From assembly GCA_049644865.1 (NCBI GenBank), contig JBARSV010000005.1:1-62961 (forward strand): DNA of 62,961 nt. The letters run 5' to 3'. The first letter of the stretch is position 1. Every line of letters begins with the position of its first letter. The notes beneath the pieces were generated by a model. That model did not search any database. It worked only from the letters and a program-made list of their open reading frames with translations, and was not told where the DNA came from. Origin of the DNA: JAPUDQ01 sp049644865 (lineage in GTDB: Bacteria; Patescibacteriota; Saccharimonadia; Saccharimonadales; Saccharimonadaceae). Made by a program: the position numbers and the translations under genes. Below, piece after piece: positions 50,316 through 58,708 of this stretch.

Positions 50316-50864
50316 CTAAACCTTTTTGACCTGCAAAGCGTCGAGCTCAACCGGGGTTTCGCGACCAAACATACTGACCAGTACTTTGATCTTGCCTTTT
50401 TGAGTATCAATTTCGTTGATCGCACCATCGAAGCCCTTGAACGGTCCATCGGTGATGTTGACGACTTCACCGATCTGGTAATCAATATGATGCTTCGGGT
50501 CTTCGACACCCATGCGCTTTTTGATCTTGGTGATTTCATGGTCGCCGACAGGTGTCGGATCGGTGCCCGTACCAACAAAGCCCGTTACACCTGGCGTGTT
50601 ACGCACGATAAACCACGCATCCTCGGTCATCTTCATCTCGACCAAGACGTAGCCTTGAAAGATCTTCTTCTCGACAATTTTTCGTTTGCCGTTTTTGATC
50701 TCAATCTGTTTTTCCTTAGGAACGAGCACGCCAAAGATTTTGTCGGCCATATCGACTGACTCGACACGCTGCTGGATACTCTCAGCAACTTTCTCTTCGT
50801 AACCGCTGTAGGTATGGATAGCGTACCAGGCACGTGTAGAATCGTAGCGTTGTTTGGTGGACAT
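50316..50864 (-). CDS. nusG: Transcription termination/antitermination protein NusG
   Basis: NusG binds RNA polymerase and couples it to ribosome or Rho. The 182-residue protein has the N-terminal RYDSTRAWYAIHTYSGYEEKV and FQGYVLVEM, and the KOW motif VNITDGPFKGFDGAINEID near residue 133. Length is typical. It follows secE by 2 bases, the usual arrangement. Confidence 0.96.
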   Translation of the reverse strand: MSTKQRYDSTRAWYAIHTYSGYEEKVAESIQQRVESVDMADKIFGVLVPKEKQIEIKNGKRKIVEKKIFQGYVLVEMKMTEDAWFIVRNTPGVTGFVGTGTDPTPVGDHEITKIKKRMGVEDPKHHIDYQIGEVVNITDGPFKGFDGAINEIDTQKGKIKVLVSMFGRETPVELDALQVKKV

Positions 50865-50866
50865 AG

Positions 50867-51160
50867 TTATAGCAATACCTTTCTGAATAATTCATTAAAT
50901 CCGAAATCTAAACCAAGAATAATTGCCGCGAAAAAAACTGAAAACAATATGACTGCCAGTGTTAGTGCCCATGTTGCGGGACGATCCGGCCAGCGAACCT
51001 GGCGTAATTCGCGCCATGCACCAGTAAAATACCCTACTGATTCATCAGAGCGTTTTGCCCTAACGGGTCGAGGTATACGAAATTTACGTACATCAAAGCG
51101 ACGTTTCGGTGCTTTTGGTACTACCTCTTTCGTCTTGGCTGGCTTTTTCGTATCTGTCAT
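50867..51160 (-). CDS. secE: Preprotein translocase subunit SecE
   Basis: SecE clamps the SecY channel. The C-terminal 55 residues carry the family pattern WRELRQVRWPDRPATWALT and a single membrane helix (LAVILFSVFFAAIILGLDF). A basic N-terminal tail of about 40 residues precedes it. The ATG at 51160 follows GAGGAG. It lies directly upstream of nusG, as in most bacteria. Confidence 0.93.
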   Translation of the reverse strand: MTDTKKPAKTKEVVPKAPKRRFDVRKFRIPRPVRAKRSDESVGYFTGAWRELRQVRWPDRPATWALTLAVILFSVFFAAIILGLDFGFNELFRKVLL

Positions 51161-51182
51161 TGTTCTCCTCATTCGTTCCACT

Positions 51183-51203
51183 AAAAAAGACTGCTTAGCA
51201 GTC
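51183..51203 (-). terminator. Terminator of the histidine kinase gene
   Basis: On the minus strand GACTGC-TAA-GCAGTC (51189-51203 region) is followed by TTTTTT. A TTGACA just upstream may belong to a secE promoter that overlaps this hairpin. Confidence 0.8.
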
Positions 51204-51217
51204 GTGTCAAGTCAATA

Positions 51218-52864
51218 CTACGCCTTCTCAGGTACTTTGTCAACCGATGCGACAGGCAAACGAAAGCTAAATGTCGAGCCATGGTTAAGCCGGCTTGTTA
51301 CTTCGACATCAATATTCATTTTGCTCGCAAGCTTTTTAACAACATAAAGTCCGAGTCCAGTACCGCTTGTTTCGCGAGTTCGATAGTCTTCGGCACGATA
51401 AAATTTTTCAAAAACCTTTGCCTGCTCGTGTTTACTAATTCCGATACCTGTATCAGACACTGCAAAGCGTATGCTACCAGCATGTTGACGTGCCGAGAGG
51501 GTAACAGAACCTTTCGGTGTGTATTTGATAGCATTGGTCAGAAAGTTTTGCAAAATTTCTTCAAGATACAAGCGGCTCACCATGACGTCTCCTAGTGTCG
51601 GTGATAGATCAAGGTCAAGACGAAGTTTCTTTTCACCGGCTTTGCGATGGTAGTCGGTGTATAGTTCGTGCATGAGGTCAGACACATGGACGAGCTCTTT
51701 TTCGGCACCGATACCACGCTCGGCACGAGATAGGGTACTCAAATCGTTGATCATACGCGCCAAGTACAGAGTCTGCTCATGTGCAGATATAAGTGATGCG
51801 CTGACGACACCAGGAGCAGCACCTTTTTCGATCAGCATCAGCGAATTAGACAACGTACCTTCAGTAATTGTTACGGGTGTACGCAGTTCGTGTGACACGA
51901 CCGATATAAACTCATCGCGCTCTTCATCAAAACTTTTACTTTTGGTAATGTCGCGGATGATTAATATATACCCTTCTGTTTGATTGCCACTGCCACGTAT
52001 TCGCGAGCTACTAATACCAAGATTGATAACCTCACCATCGGCAAATCGATGTTCGAGGTCGTCGCGCTGTTGACTTGGAGGGCCCTGACGAAGATCAGGC
52101 ATAAGTTTGATACTGTCGCCCGCTTCGGTACTCGCCCGTAAAACGTCATCTAGATGGCGACCATTGAGGCTCGCGTTTGTATCGAGAAGGTTGAGTGTCG
52201 CGGCATTATATAACTGCACGATACCCTTTGCGTTCACGCTGATAATCGCTTCATTGATGCTATTGATGAGTGTCAATAGCTGATTTTGCTGTGAAGAATG
52301 CTCTGCTTTCTCTTTGACGAAATCGTGGTGTTCGGCACTATTAATCGTTTGAAGAGACGCAATGAACCATCCCATAAGAATGATGATAGTAGTATAGACG
52401 AGATGCGACGCGACCATCGGCAATGATAAATTGTCGGCCATGCTGAGGCTCAGCATCATAATCGAGATAAGCATAAGAGTGCTATAGGCCATCATGACGC
52501 GCGATACTAATATGTATGATAAGGCTATCAATATCGACCATAACACAGTCAACGGGCTCATATAGCCTGTTATCAGCACCGGCATGGCGAGACCTAATAT
52601 ATGAAATGGTATTAGTACCAGTTGGAGTGAGTGATTACTCGTCGCGTTGCGGTGGTAGTATATCCATAGGGCAATAGCGATTGTCAGCCCTGCAATAAGC
52701 GATGAACTGCCGCTATTGTACATCGGCGAGACAACCACCCAGCCAAAATCTGCCGCAATAGCATAAAACGTGATAAATAATGCCAAAAATGCAGAAACAC
52801 GTCGAATAGCAGCCGCTACCCTCAGCGAATATTTATCGCGACCCTCTGACGATTTGCCACCCAT
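51218..52864 (-). CDS. Sensor histidine kinase, orphan
   Basis: The N-terminal 200 residues hold six or more membrane helices. A PAS-like domain follows (INEAIISVNAKGIVQLYNAATL). The H box is FISVVSHELRTPVTI, the N box NFLTNAIKYTP, the G1 box VSDTGIGIS and the G2 box SGTGLGLYVVKKLA, so the kinase core is complete. No response regulator gene is adjacent, and the signal is unknown. It is followed by a terminator and preceded by a long heptamer tract. Confidence 0.92.
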   Translation of the reverse strand: MGGKSSEGRDKYSLRVAAAIRRVSAFLALFITFYAIAADFGWVVVSPMYNSGSSSLIAGLTIAIALWIYYHRNATSNHSLQLVLIPFHILGLAMPVLITGYMSPLTVLWSILIALSYILVSRVMMAYSTLMLISIMMLSLSMADNLSLPMVASHLVYTTIIILMGWFIASLQTINSAEHHDFVKEKAEHSSQQNQLLTLINSINEAIISVNAKGIVQLYNAATLNLLDTNASLNGRHLDDVLRASTEAGDSIKLMPDLRQGPPSQQRDDLEHRFADGEVINLGISSSRIRGSGNQTEGYILIIRDITKSKSFDEERDEFISVVSHELRTPVTITEGTLSNSLMLIEKGAAPGVVSASLISAHEQTLYLARMINDLSTLSRAERGIGAEKELVHVSDLMHELYTDYHRKAGEKKLRLDLDLSPTLGDVMVSRLYLEEILQNFLTNAIKYTPKGSVTLSARQHAGSIRFAVSDTGIGISKHEQAKVFEKFYRAEDYRTRETSGTGLGLYVVKKLASKMNIDVEVTSRLNHGSTFSFRLPVASVDKVPEKA

Positions 52865-52877
52865 ACTCCCTCTATGG

Positions 52878-52940
52878 TAGATGGTAATTAGTAAATAGTA
52901 AATAGGAGATGGTATATGGTAGCTAGGAGATAACTAGAGG
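52878..52940. repeat. Long heptamer repeat tract (TANATNG type)
   Basis: About nine units in register: TAGATGG, TAATTAG, TAAATAG, TAAATAG, GAGATGG, TATATGG, TAGCTAG, GAGATAA, CTAGAGG. It is the longest tract in the window. It fills the gap between the histidine kinase start and the YgjP-like gene, and runs into the latter's stop. Confidence 0.8.
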
Positions 52941-53629
52941 TAGGGGCTGAAAGATTTGAGTTGTTTGCGGACGGATTTGTAGTCTGTATAACAGCGCTCA
53001 ACTTCGGACCAAAACAGTGGTGAATGATTGAGATGACGTGTATGGCATAGTTCATGAACAAGGACATAATCAACAATCTCCATAGGTATGTTCATAAGCG
53101 CAACATTGAGACTAATCACCCCTCGACTACTACAACTTCCCCATCGACCTTTCGCATTGCTATACCGTACCTGCGAGTAATTAAACCCATATTGTTCGGC
53201 TAGGTAGTGCAGACGACGCGGCAGATATGACTTGGCTTCACGGTCAAGTGCTTTTCGGACTGCTCTGCGGATAACTGTTTGATGACGCGGACTGCGCGGA
53301 TCATTGCCATCTGTCACCTGCCATAGTATCAACTGACCACGTGCACGTGCTGATGCGCGAGGCCCGTATGACATGACAATTTTATGCGATGCACCAATCT
53401 TCATTCCGTCTACGTAGACTGGAGGGCCATTGGTACCATGTTCCGCCAAAGCCTTCCGAAGTGCGTCGCGCGACGAATCGAGCAATTTTTTTACTAAATA
53501 CGTTGGGGCAAAACGAGGCATACTCGCCACTATTTGACCACTTGGCGACAATCTCAGCCGTATGTGGCGCGCTTTTGCGACACGTCGTATGACGATTGAA
53601 CCAAATTCTGGGTCGATGAGCTCGCTCAC
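52934..53629 (-). CDS. YgjP-like (DUF45) metallopeptidase
   Basis: The zinc motif LVHELCHTRHLNHSPLFW is the HExxH of the DUF45/M48-related family. RWGSCSSRGVISLN, the other hallmark, is present. The substrate is unknown; relatives are soluble and often lie near restriction or repair genes. At 231 residues the length is typical. The start overlaps the stop of the upstream ATPase (ATGA). Confidence 0.9.
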   Translation of the reverse strand: MSELIDPEFGSIVIRRVAKARHIRLRLSPSGQIVASMPRFAPTYLVKKLLDSSRDALRKALAEHGTNGPPVYVDGMKIGASHKIVMSYGPRASARARGQLILWQVTDGNDPRSPRHQTVIRRAVRKALDREAKSYLPRRLHYLAEQYGFNYSQVRYSNAKGRWGSCSSRGVISLNVALMNIPMEIVDYVLVHELCHTRHLNHSPLFWSEVERCYTDYKSVRKQLKSFSPYL

Positions 53630-54255
53630 GAACCAATAACACCCCGACGAGTACCAGAAAGACGCTCAGGCCGCGTGATAATCTGTGGTGCACGCGAGGC
53701 ATCGGGAGTCCTCGGAACGACTATTTTACGCAGCACTGTCTTCGCCTGTGCTGCAAAGGTATGCTTACCACTTATGACGACGTGATTTTCCTTGTCGTCA
53801 GGTGTATTGATACGTTTGGCATGGTTATCGAACGTAGTATCGCTCATCGAAGTGTTAAAGACGTCTCCCGTGCGCTTTTTACTGCGGTTTGTCGATCGAT
53901 AGGCGGCAGTGTCAACGTCTGTCTGCACCCAAATCGTGAGGAATCCGTATTCGTATTCTTTTGCTAAACGCTCAAGTGCATGACGCGCCATGCGTGTATT
54001 CACCCCGCCATCAACGACAAAAGTGCTATCTGTTTTGAGGAGTTGTGTAATCTGTGTTCTCATAACACGAGCCACGATCGTCTCTTCGTCGCGGCTAAAT
54101 TGCGGCTGGCTAAAGAGTAGGTGTCGAATCTCGTCGAAACTAACGAGTGGTGCGCCAAACACCTTCGTGAATTGCCGTGCGAAAAAGCTTTTTCCCGCCC
54201 CGGGAATCCCAACAACCATAATCAACAATGGTTTACTCGGACTCAGTGACTTCAT
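53626..54255 (-). CDS. P-loop kinase-like AAA protein
   Basis: The Walker A is GIPGAGKSFFARQF (about residues 16-29), then SFDEIRHLLF and a lid-like region. This is the zeta-toxin/polynucleotide-kinase-like group of small P-loop kinases. The substrate is unknown. The C-terminal 40 residues are basic and probably disordered. It is coupled to the YgjP-like gene by an ATGA junction. Confidence 0.78.
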   Translation of the reverse strand: MKSLSPSKPLLIMVVGIPGAGKSFFARQFTKVFGAPLVSFDEIRHLLFSQPQFSRDEETIVARVMRTQITQLLKTDSTFVVDGGVNTRMARHALERLAKEYEYGFLTIWVQTDVDTAAYRSTNRSKKRTGDVFNTSMSDTTFDNHAKRINTPDDKENHVVISGKHTFAAQAKTVLRKIVVPRTPDASRAPQIITRPERLSGTRRGVIGS

Positions 54256-54364
54256 ATGCTAGCCAGTATAGCAAAATTGCACCTCGAGCAAAAATATGAC
54301 ACCGTCACATCACAGATTATGACAGTATGCGAACTGCAAGCAGTTCGATTGATGTCCCAGAGTT

Positions 54365-54407
54365 GCCATATAAAAAGATGTAGCGCTGCTACATCTTTTT
54401 ATATGGC
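54365..54407 (-). terminator. 20-bp perfect hairpin overlapping the tRNA-Trp 3' end
   Basis: Positions 54365-54384 and 54388-54407 are perfect 20-bp inverted arms around a 3-base loop. The distal arm ends TATATGGC and so includes the encoded CCA. The long A and T runs make it a terminator in both directions. Confidence 0.9.
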
Positions 54408-54478
54408 AGGGGCGTACAGAATTGAACTGTAGTTTGAGGTTTTGGAGACCTCTGTATTAACCACTATACGACGCCCCT
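54404..54478 (-). tRNA. tRNA-Trp (anticodon CCA)
   Basis: The acceptor arms AGGGGCG and CGCCCCT pair, with discriminator G and encoded CCA. The anticodon arm is GAGGT-CTCCAAA-ACCTC with anticodon CCA. The T arm is TACAG-TTCAATT-CTGTA. Only the standard Trp codon UGG is read, and UGA is used as stop elsewhere in the window. Confidence 0.95.
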
Positions 54479-54717
54479 ACACTCAGCCACTCAAATAGTA
54501 TATCAATCTGTCGACGCGAAGTGAAATAGTACCCTATTTCACATTATTTTTCATTATTTGCTATCACTGACAATATATAATGTCAAGTATAAACTTACAA
54601 ATTACGGATAATTTAATTCGTAACATCTGTTATATGTTGTATATAATACTATGAGCTTTTATTATATTCGTTGAATAGTTATGATATAATGATATATACA
54701 ATGCGAGGAGGCGAGAG
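54479..54717. other. A+T-rich intergenic region with extended -10 promoter
   Basis: The gap between tRNA-Trp and the 54.7-kb gene is A+T-rich and has no gene. An extended -10 box, TGA-TATAAT, lies with its hexamer at 54685-54690, and GAGGAGG follows at 54704-54710. Confidence 0.6.
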
Positions 54718-55398
54718 ATGGGCAATTATGCCGCAAATTCACAAGGTAAATTGTACGATCCGTCAGACACAATGAAACCTAAATTTGTGACGATTACCTA
54801 TCGCCGTATCGGTAGAACTGCAATGGATTCACTGTTAAAGACAGCGCAGACACTTCTCAGTAAGAAATTATCTATCCAGTCAAAAGTCCCTCAATTTATT
54901 CAGAGCTTAGCCACGTTACGCAGCAGTATGTCACTGCAGCCACACAGCCTCAATGAAATTTCTGCAATGGCTGAGCAAACGAATGAGGTCTTAGCGAGCG
55001 CAACAACAGTATTTCCTCTTACGATCTTCCCTGACACTATTACCCTCGATAGGACAAAATTAACGATCACTCGTCGTGGATTCTTCTCTTCAGATGTCAT
55101 GAGTATACGCATAGAAGACATCCTCAACGTATCATCAGCTGTAGGACCATTCTTTGGCTCATTAACAGTTGCGACACGTGTATTGAGCTCTGATGATCAT
55201 TTCATTATTCGGAACTTTGCTCGTAACGACGTTATCCATATGAAGCATATGATACAAGGTTATGTTATTGCCAGACATAATAATATTATTTGCGACCATC
55301 TTTCAAGGAGAGACCTGACTGACCTGCTCTGTGAGTTAGGTCATGATAGTAACAGGGATCGTTATGTCAAGCGCCTATCTCTGAGTCGACTCCAATAG
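54718..55398 (+). CDS. Hypothetical protein with PH-like domain
   Basis: The 226-residue protein has a helical first half. A beta-rich segment at about 100-180 (FPDTITLDRTKLTITRRGFF, IEDILNVSSAVG, GSLTVATRVL, IIRNFARNDV) has the strand-turn pattern of bacterial PH domains. Such domains bind lipids or proteins at membranes. No membrane helix is obvious. It has its own promoter and strong ribosome site. The assignment is by pattern and is not certain. Confidence 0.55.
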   Translation: MGNYAANSQGKLYDPSDTMKPKFVTITYRRIGRTAMDSLLKTAQTLLSKKLSIQSKVPQFIQSLATLRSSMSLQPHSLNEISAMAEQTNEVLASATTVFPLTIFPDTITLDRTKLTITRRGFFSSDVMSIRIEDILNVSSAVGPFFGSLTVATRVLSSDDHFIIRNFARNDVIHMKHMIQGYVIARHNNIICDHLSRRDLTDLLCELGHDSNRDRYVKRLSLSRLQ

Positions 55399-55546
55399 TA
55401 GTTGCGAAATAATCATTGCGTTCCAAAAAATTCCATTGCCCTCTCTTATTATGAAATTTCAATCAACTATTGTTCATTCGTTAGTAAAAAGAATACATTA
55501 GTGTGGTATCCATTGGAGCCATAGCTATGTATATGCGTATATGTGA

Positions 55547-56071
55547 TTATACAAAATATTTTGCTCTTACAAGATAGAATATTGGCGCTGCGACGATAGC
55601 AATACCAATAAATAGTCCTGGGATAAACCACTCTAACATACTAGTGTCGGGGAGAGCCCCGACACGAATCACAAATGAAATCGCGCTGAAACCAGTAACC
55701 AAGAGAGAAACAAGAATTATAATGTGTGTTAATGCGAAAAGCCAGTCAATCACACCATGACCAATCGAACTGCTTCGTACGAAAAATATATGTAGCTGGA
55801 AACCCGCTTTGACCAGAAATCCTGTCGCGGCCACAAGCAAAGGGATAAATGCTTCGTAGGCTATACGGGGCAGGAATACACCATAGGTTATGACAAATAT
55901 TGTAAAAACGATGACTAGCAGAGTGTGTGATATTTCCCAGGTGATATGGGGGTACGTTTCTCTTCCCAATCTCAAACGCCGCCACGACTGAAGCGTTTCA
56001 TAACTGAATAATGCTATATAGGTGAATAGACCTGTTACGAGGAGGCTGTTGAGTATGCTGACATTATTCAT
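55547..56071 (-). CDS. Membrane protein, likely short second subunit of the CydA-type oxidase
   Basis: The 174-residue protein has five membrane helices and follows cydA with overlap of a few bases, the place of cydB. CydB is normally 330-380 residues, so this is about half size. It has no clear haem ligands; histidines lie at HITWEISHTLL and HIIILVSLL. It may be a reduced CydB-like or a different partner subunit. The ATG at 56071 is favoured, near a GGAGG in the end of cydA. Confidence 0.6.
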   Translation of the reverse strand: MNNVSILNSLLVTGLFTYIALFSYETLQSWRRLRLGRETYPHITWEISHTLLVIVFTIFVITYGVFLPRIAYEAFIPLLVAATGFLVKAGFQLHIFFVRSSSIGHGVIDWLFALTHIIILVSLLVTGFSAISFVIRVGALPDTSMLEWFIPGLFIGIAIVAAPIFYLVRAKYFV

Positions 56072-57389
56072 ATCCTTTTTTGCCACCTCCTATCCGACGT
56101 TGAGTAACAATCACGGCATAACAGGTCATCACTAATAAAATAGTAAATATTATCGGGAACACAATACCAATTTCAAATACACTATGGTCGCGAGTAACGG
56201 CTTCAGACGTAAGAAGGTAACCCTTGATTGCGTATGGTTGTCGCGCAAGTTCAGCCATAATCCACCCAAGCTCAACTACCACAAATGTTGCGATTGCCGC
56301 CAGTGTTAATATAATACTGCTCGTGCGAGACGCAGCGTTTAGCCGCTCAGATGACATGCGTCGAGAAGAGATGACATATGATACCGGTATCAAGAGAGAA
56401 ATAACAGCAAGTACAATCTTAATATCAAAAAGCGTATGTACCACTAATGGCGGCCATAGCTGTAGTGGGGTTTGCGAAAGACCCGTGACAACGGTGTCTG
56501 TACGGTTATCCGATAAGAAACTCAGTAGACCTGGCAAGACGATTGCATCTCGTACCTCATTGGTTGTCTCATCATAATATCCCCCAAGCCGCAAAGGAGC
56601 TTCACTTTCAGTGTTAATTTGTAGCTCGTAAGCAGCAAGCTTTAATGGTGAATCTTTGTAAAGTCGCTGTGCCGTCGCATGTCCAAAAACCATTGTGGTA
56701 ATCATTGCCCCTACGCCTAGAATCGCGAGTCCTAGTGTAATCGAACGTAGACTCTTACGCCTAGACATAGAAATGGTAGGTCGTCGCGACGCAACACCAT
56801 ACACTGCCATAAGCCCATATGACACAACTGTTATGTATGATAACACCGAGTGTAATACCGTCACCAATCCTGCGTACGTAAACAACGCAGTCGAAATAGA
56901 AACGTTCTCAATCACGCCGTTGTACATCTCAAATCCAACGGGGTTGTTCATCCAAGCATTAACGAGTGTAATAACAACCGCTGACCCGAGAGCGCCAACC
57001 AGTACACCCACCCCTAACATCCAGTGTTTCCAGCCTCTAATCTTATGCCATGTAGCCGTATATAACGCCAGAAACACCGCTTCAATTAAGAAGAAGTAGC
57101 CTTCAAACATAAATGCCGGACCGACAACTTGGCTTGCGAAGGCCATAAAATGTGGCCAAACTAGAGAAAACTGCACAGCAATGAGAGTACCCGACATGAC
57201 ACCAGTGATAGCAAATATTACAGCGGCTATCGACCAACGTTTCACCTGCTCAAGTAAATACTTGTCTTGCCGTCGTAATGCAATAGCCTCGAATAAGACG
57301 ATGACAAATGGTAAACCAACCCCTATCATAACGAAAAGGAGATGAAATCCCAGTGAGTCGCCAATAAGTAATCGTGCTGCGGTTTCCAT
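56064..57389 (-). CDS. cydA: Cytochrome bd-type quinol oxidase subunit I (CydA-like)
   Basis: CydA oxidises quinol and reduces oxygen to water at a haem pair. The 441-residue protein has the N-terminal His16 (LGFHLLFVMIGVGLP), the expected haem b595 ligand. Glu96 and Glu103 lie in FEGYFFLIEAVFLALY, NAWMNNPVGF is conserved, and His180 is a candidate haem b558 ligand. GWIMAELARQPY is the family GWxxxExGRQP motif with Gly replaced by Ala. Nine membrane helices are likely. The quinol loop is short. No other respiratory complex is in the window. Confidence 0.87.
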   Translation of the reverse strand: METAARLLIGDSLGFHLLFVMIGVGLPFVIVLFEAIALRRQDKYLLEQVKRWSIAAVIFAITGVMSGTLIAVQFSLVWPHFMAFASQVVGPAFMFEGYFFLIEAVFLALYTATWHKIRGWKHWMLGVGVLVGALGSAVVITLVNAWMNNPVGFEMYNGVIENVSISTALFTYAGLVTVLHSVLSYITVVSYGLMAVYGVASRRPTISMSRRKSLRSITLGLAILGVGAMITTMVFGHATAQRLYKDSPLKLAAYELQINTESEAPLRLGGYYDETTNEVRDAIVLPGLLSFLSDNRTDTVVTGLSQTPLQLWPPLVVHTLFDIKIVLAVISLLIPVSYVISSRRMSSERLNAASRTSSIILTLAAIATFVVVELGWIMAELARQPYAIKGYLLTSEAVTRDHSVFEIGIVFPIIFTILLVMTCYAVIVTQRRIGGGKKGYE

Positions 57390-57529
57390 AGTAATTATGT
57401 TTTACTACTAACAGTATACCAGTAGTAATAACAAAAATCACTCGCTGTTTTCCTTGTCAGCAATAGTCATCAAGGCTATACTAATAGCATAAGCTAAAAG
57501 GGTGAGCATCTGCTCAAATAATATCACCA

Positions 57530-58708
57530 ATGCGAATACTTATGTTAGGGTGGGAACTCCCACCTCACAATGCCGGCGGGATGGGGGTCGTCTGCTACCA
57601 GATGGCTCGAGCACTGTCTGGCCGCGGCGTATCGATCGATTTCGTGCTCCCCTACACTGCTCACCACCCTAATACTGAGTTTATGAATATTGTCAGTACA
57701 ACTCAACGCCCACCAAAGCATGGTGATGGCTTGTGGGTATATGATACATTTTTAGCTGGCAGCTCTGAGATGGAGAAGGTGCAGAGTGACTATTTGTCCG
57801 TGGCTGTCGCGCATGCAAAGAAATTTCCACCAGACGTTATTCATGCCCATGATTGGCTCACACTCCGCGCCGGCATCGCGGTGAAAAATGCCACCAATAG
57901 ACCTCTGATAGCTCATATTCACGCGACGGAATTTGATCGCGCTGGTGGCAAAAATGGTAATCCTGTCATTCATGACATTGAGCAGATGGGCCTGCTGATG
58001 GCTGACCGCATAATTGCAATTAGCAAATTGCAACGTGATCTTATATCGGAACGCTACCATATACCCCACGATAAGATAGAGATCGTCCATAACACCATCG
58101 ATTACGCTGATTTTGCAGAACCCGTCAACGGCGACACCTACCGTTATGCCAAGCGCCTACAAGACGAAGGCTACTGTGTCGTCAGCGTCATGAATCGCCT
58201 CACCGTCCAAAAGGGCCTGACTCACTTCATGCGGGCCGCAGCCAAAGCTTCACACCGATTAGGACGGTTCGTCTTTATCATCGGCGGTGATGGCGAGCAG
58301 CGCGATGAACTCATAGAAATGAGTGCCGACCTCGGTATCGCTGACAAGGTGTTGTTTACCGGATTTGTACGCGGTAAGCAGTGGCGAGATGTTTTTGCTG
58401 TGTCCGATGTTTTTGTGATGAGTTCGATTAGCGAACCGTTCGGAATTACAGCCCTCGAGGCTGCAGCTCATGGAGCTGCTGTGGTTATCACGAAACAATC
58501 AGGCGCTGGCGAAGTGATTTTGAATGGTTTTAAATATGATTATTGGGACGAGGATCGACTCGCGGACATACTGATAAACTTGGCATCGTCTGCCTCACTG
58601 ACAGCTCACCTTCAAGCTAACGCGAAGCAAGAGATACGCGGTAAGTCATGGCAAGACGTCGCGACGCGCTTTATTGATCAGTATAATCGTGTAGGGTTGG
58701 TGCCATGA
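57530..58708 (+). CDS. GT4-family glycosyltransferase (glycogen-synthase-like)
   Basis: The protein begins MRILMLGWELPPHNAGGMG, the glycine loop of GT5/GT4 starch and glycogen synthase relatives. HAHDWLT, VMNRLTVQKG and SEPFGITALEAAAHG (the donor-site motif) follow. It joins a GH57 enzyme with a 4-base overlap (ATGA), so the two likely act on the same alpha-glucan. AATAAT lies 7 bases before the ATG and there is no ribosome site, so a leaderless start is possible but weakly supported. Confidence 0.88.
   Translation: MRILMLGWELPPHNAGGMGVVCYQMARALSGRGVSIDFVLPYTAHHPNTEFMNIVSTTQRPPKHGDGLWVYDTFLAGSSEMEKVQSDYLSVAVAHAKKFPPDVIHAHDWLTLRAGIAVKNATNRPLIAHIHATEFDRAGGKNGNPVIHDIEQMGLLMADRIIAISKLQRDLISERYHIPHDKIEIVHNTIDYADFAEPVNGDTYRYAKRLQDEGYCVVSVMNRLTVQKGLTHFMRAAAKASHRLGRFVFIIGGDGEQRDELIEMSADLGIADKVLFTGFVRGKQWRDVFAVSDVFVMSSISEPFGITALEAAAHGAAVVITKQSGAGEVILNGFKYDYWDEDRLADILINLASSASLTAHLQANAKQEIRGKSWQDVATRFIDQYNRVGLVP

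Noticed and set aside
12002..52940. Heptamer tracts as a CRISPR or other spacer-repeat array
   Set aside because: Units are 7 bases, contiguous and without spacers; no cas1 is present and the lone Cas2-like fold belongs to a PaaX-type regulator.
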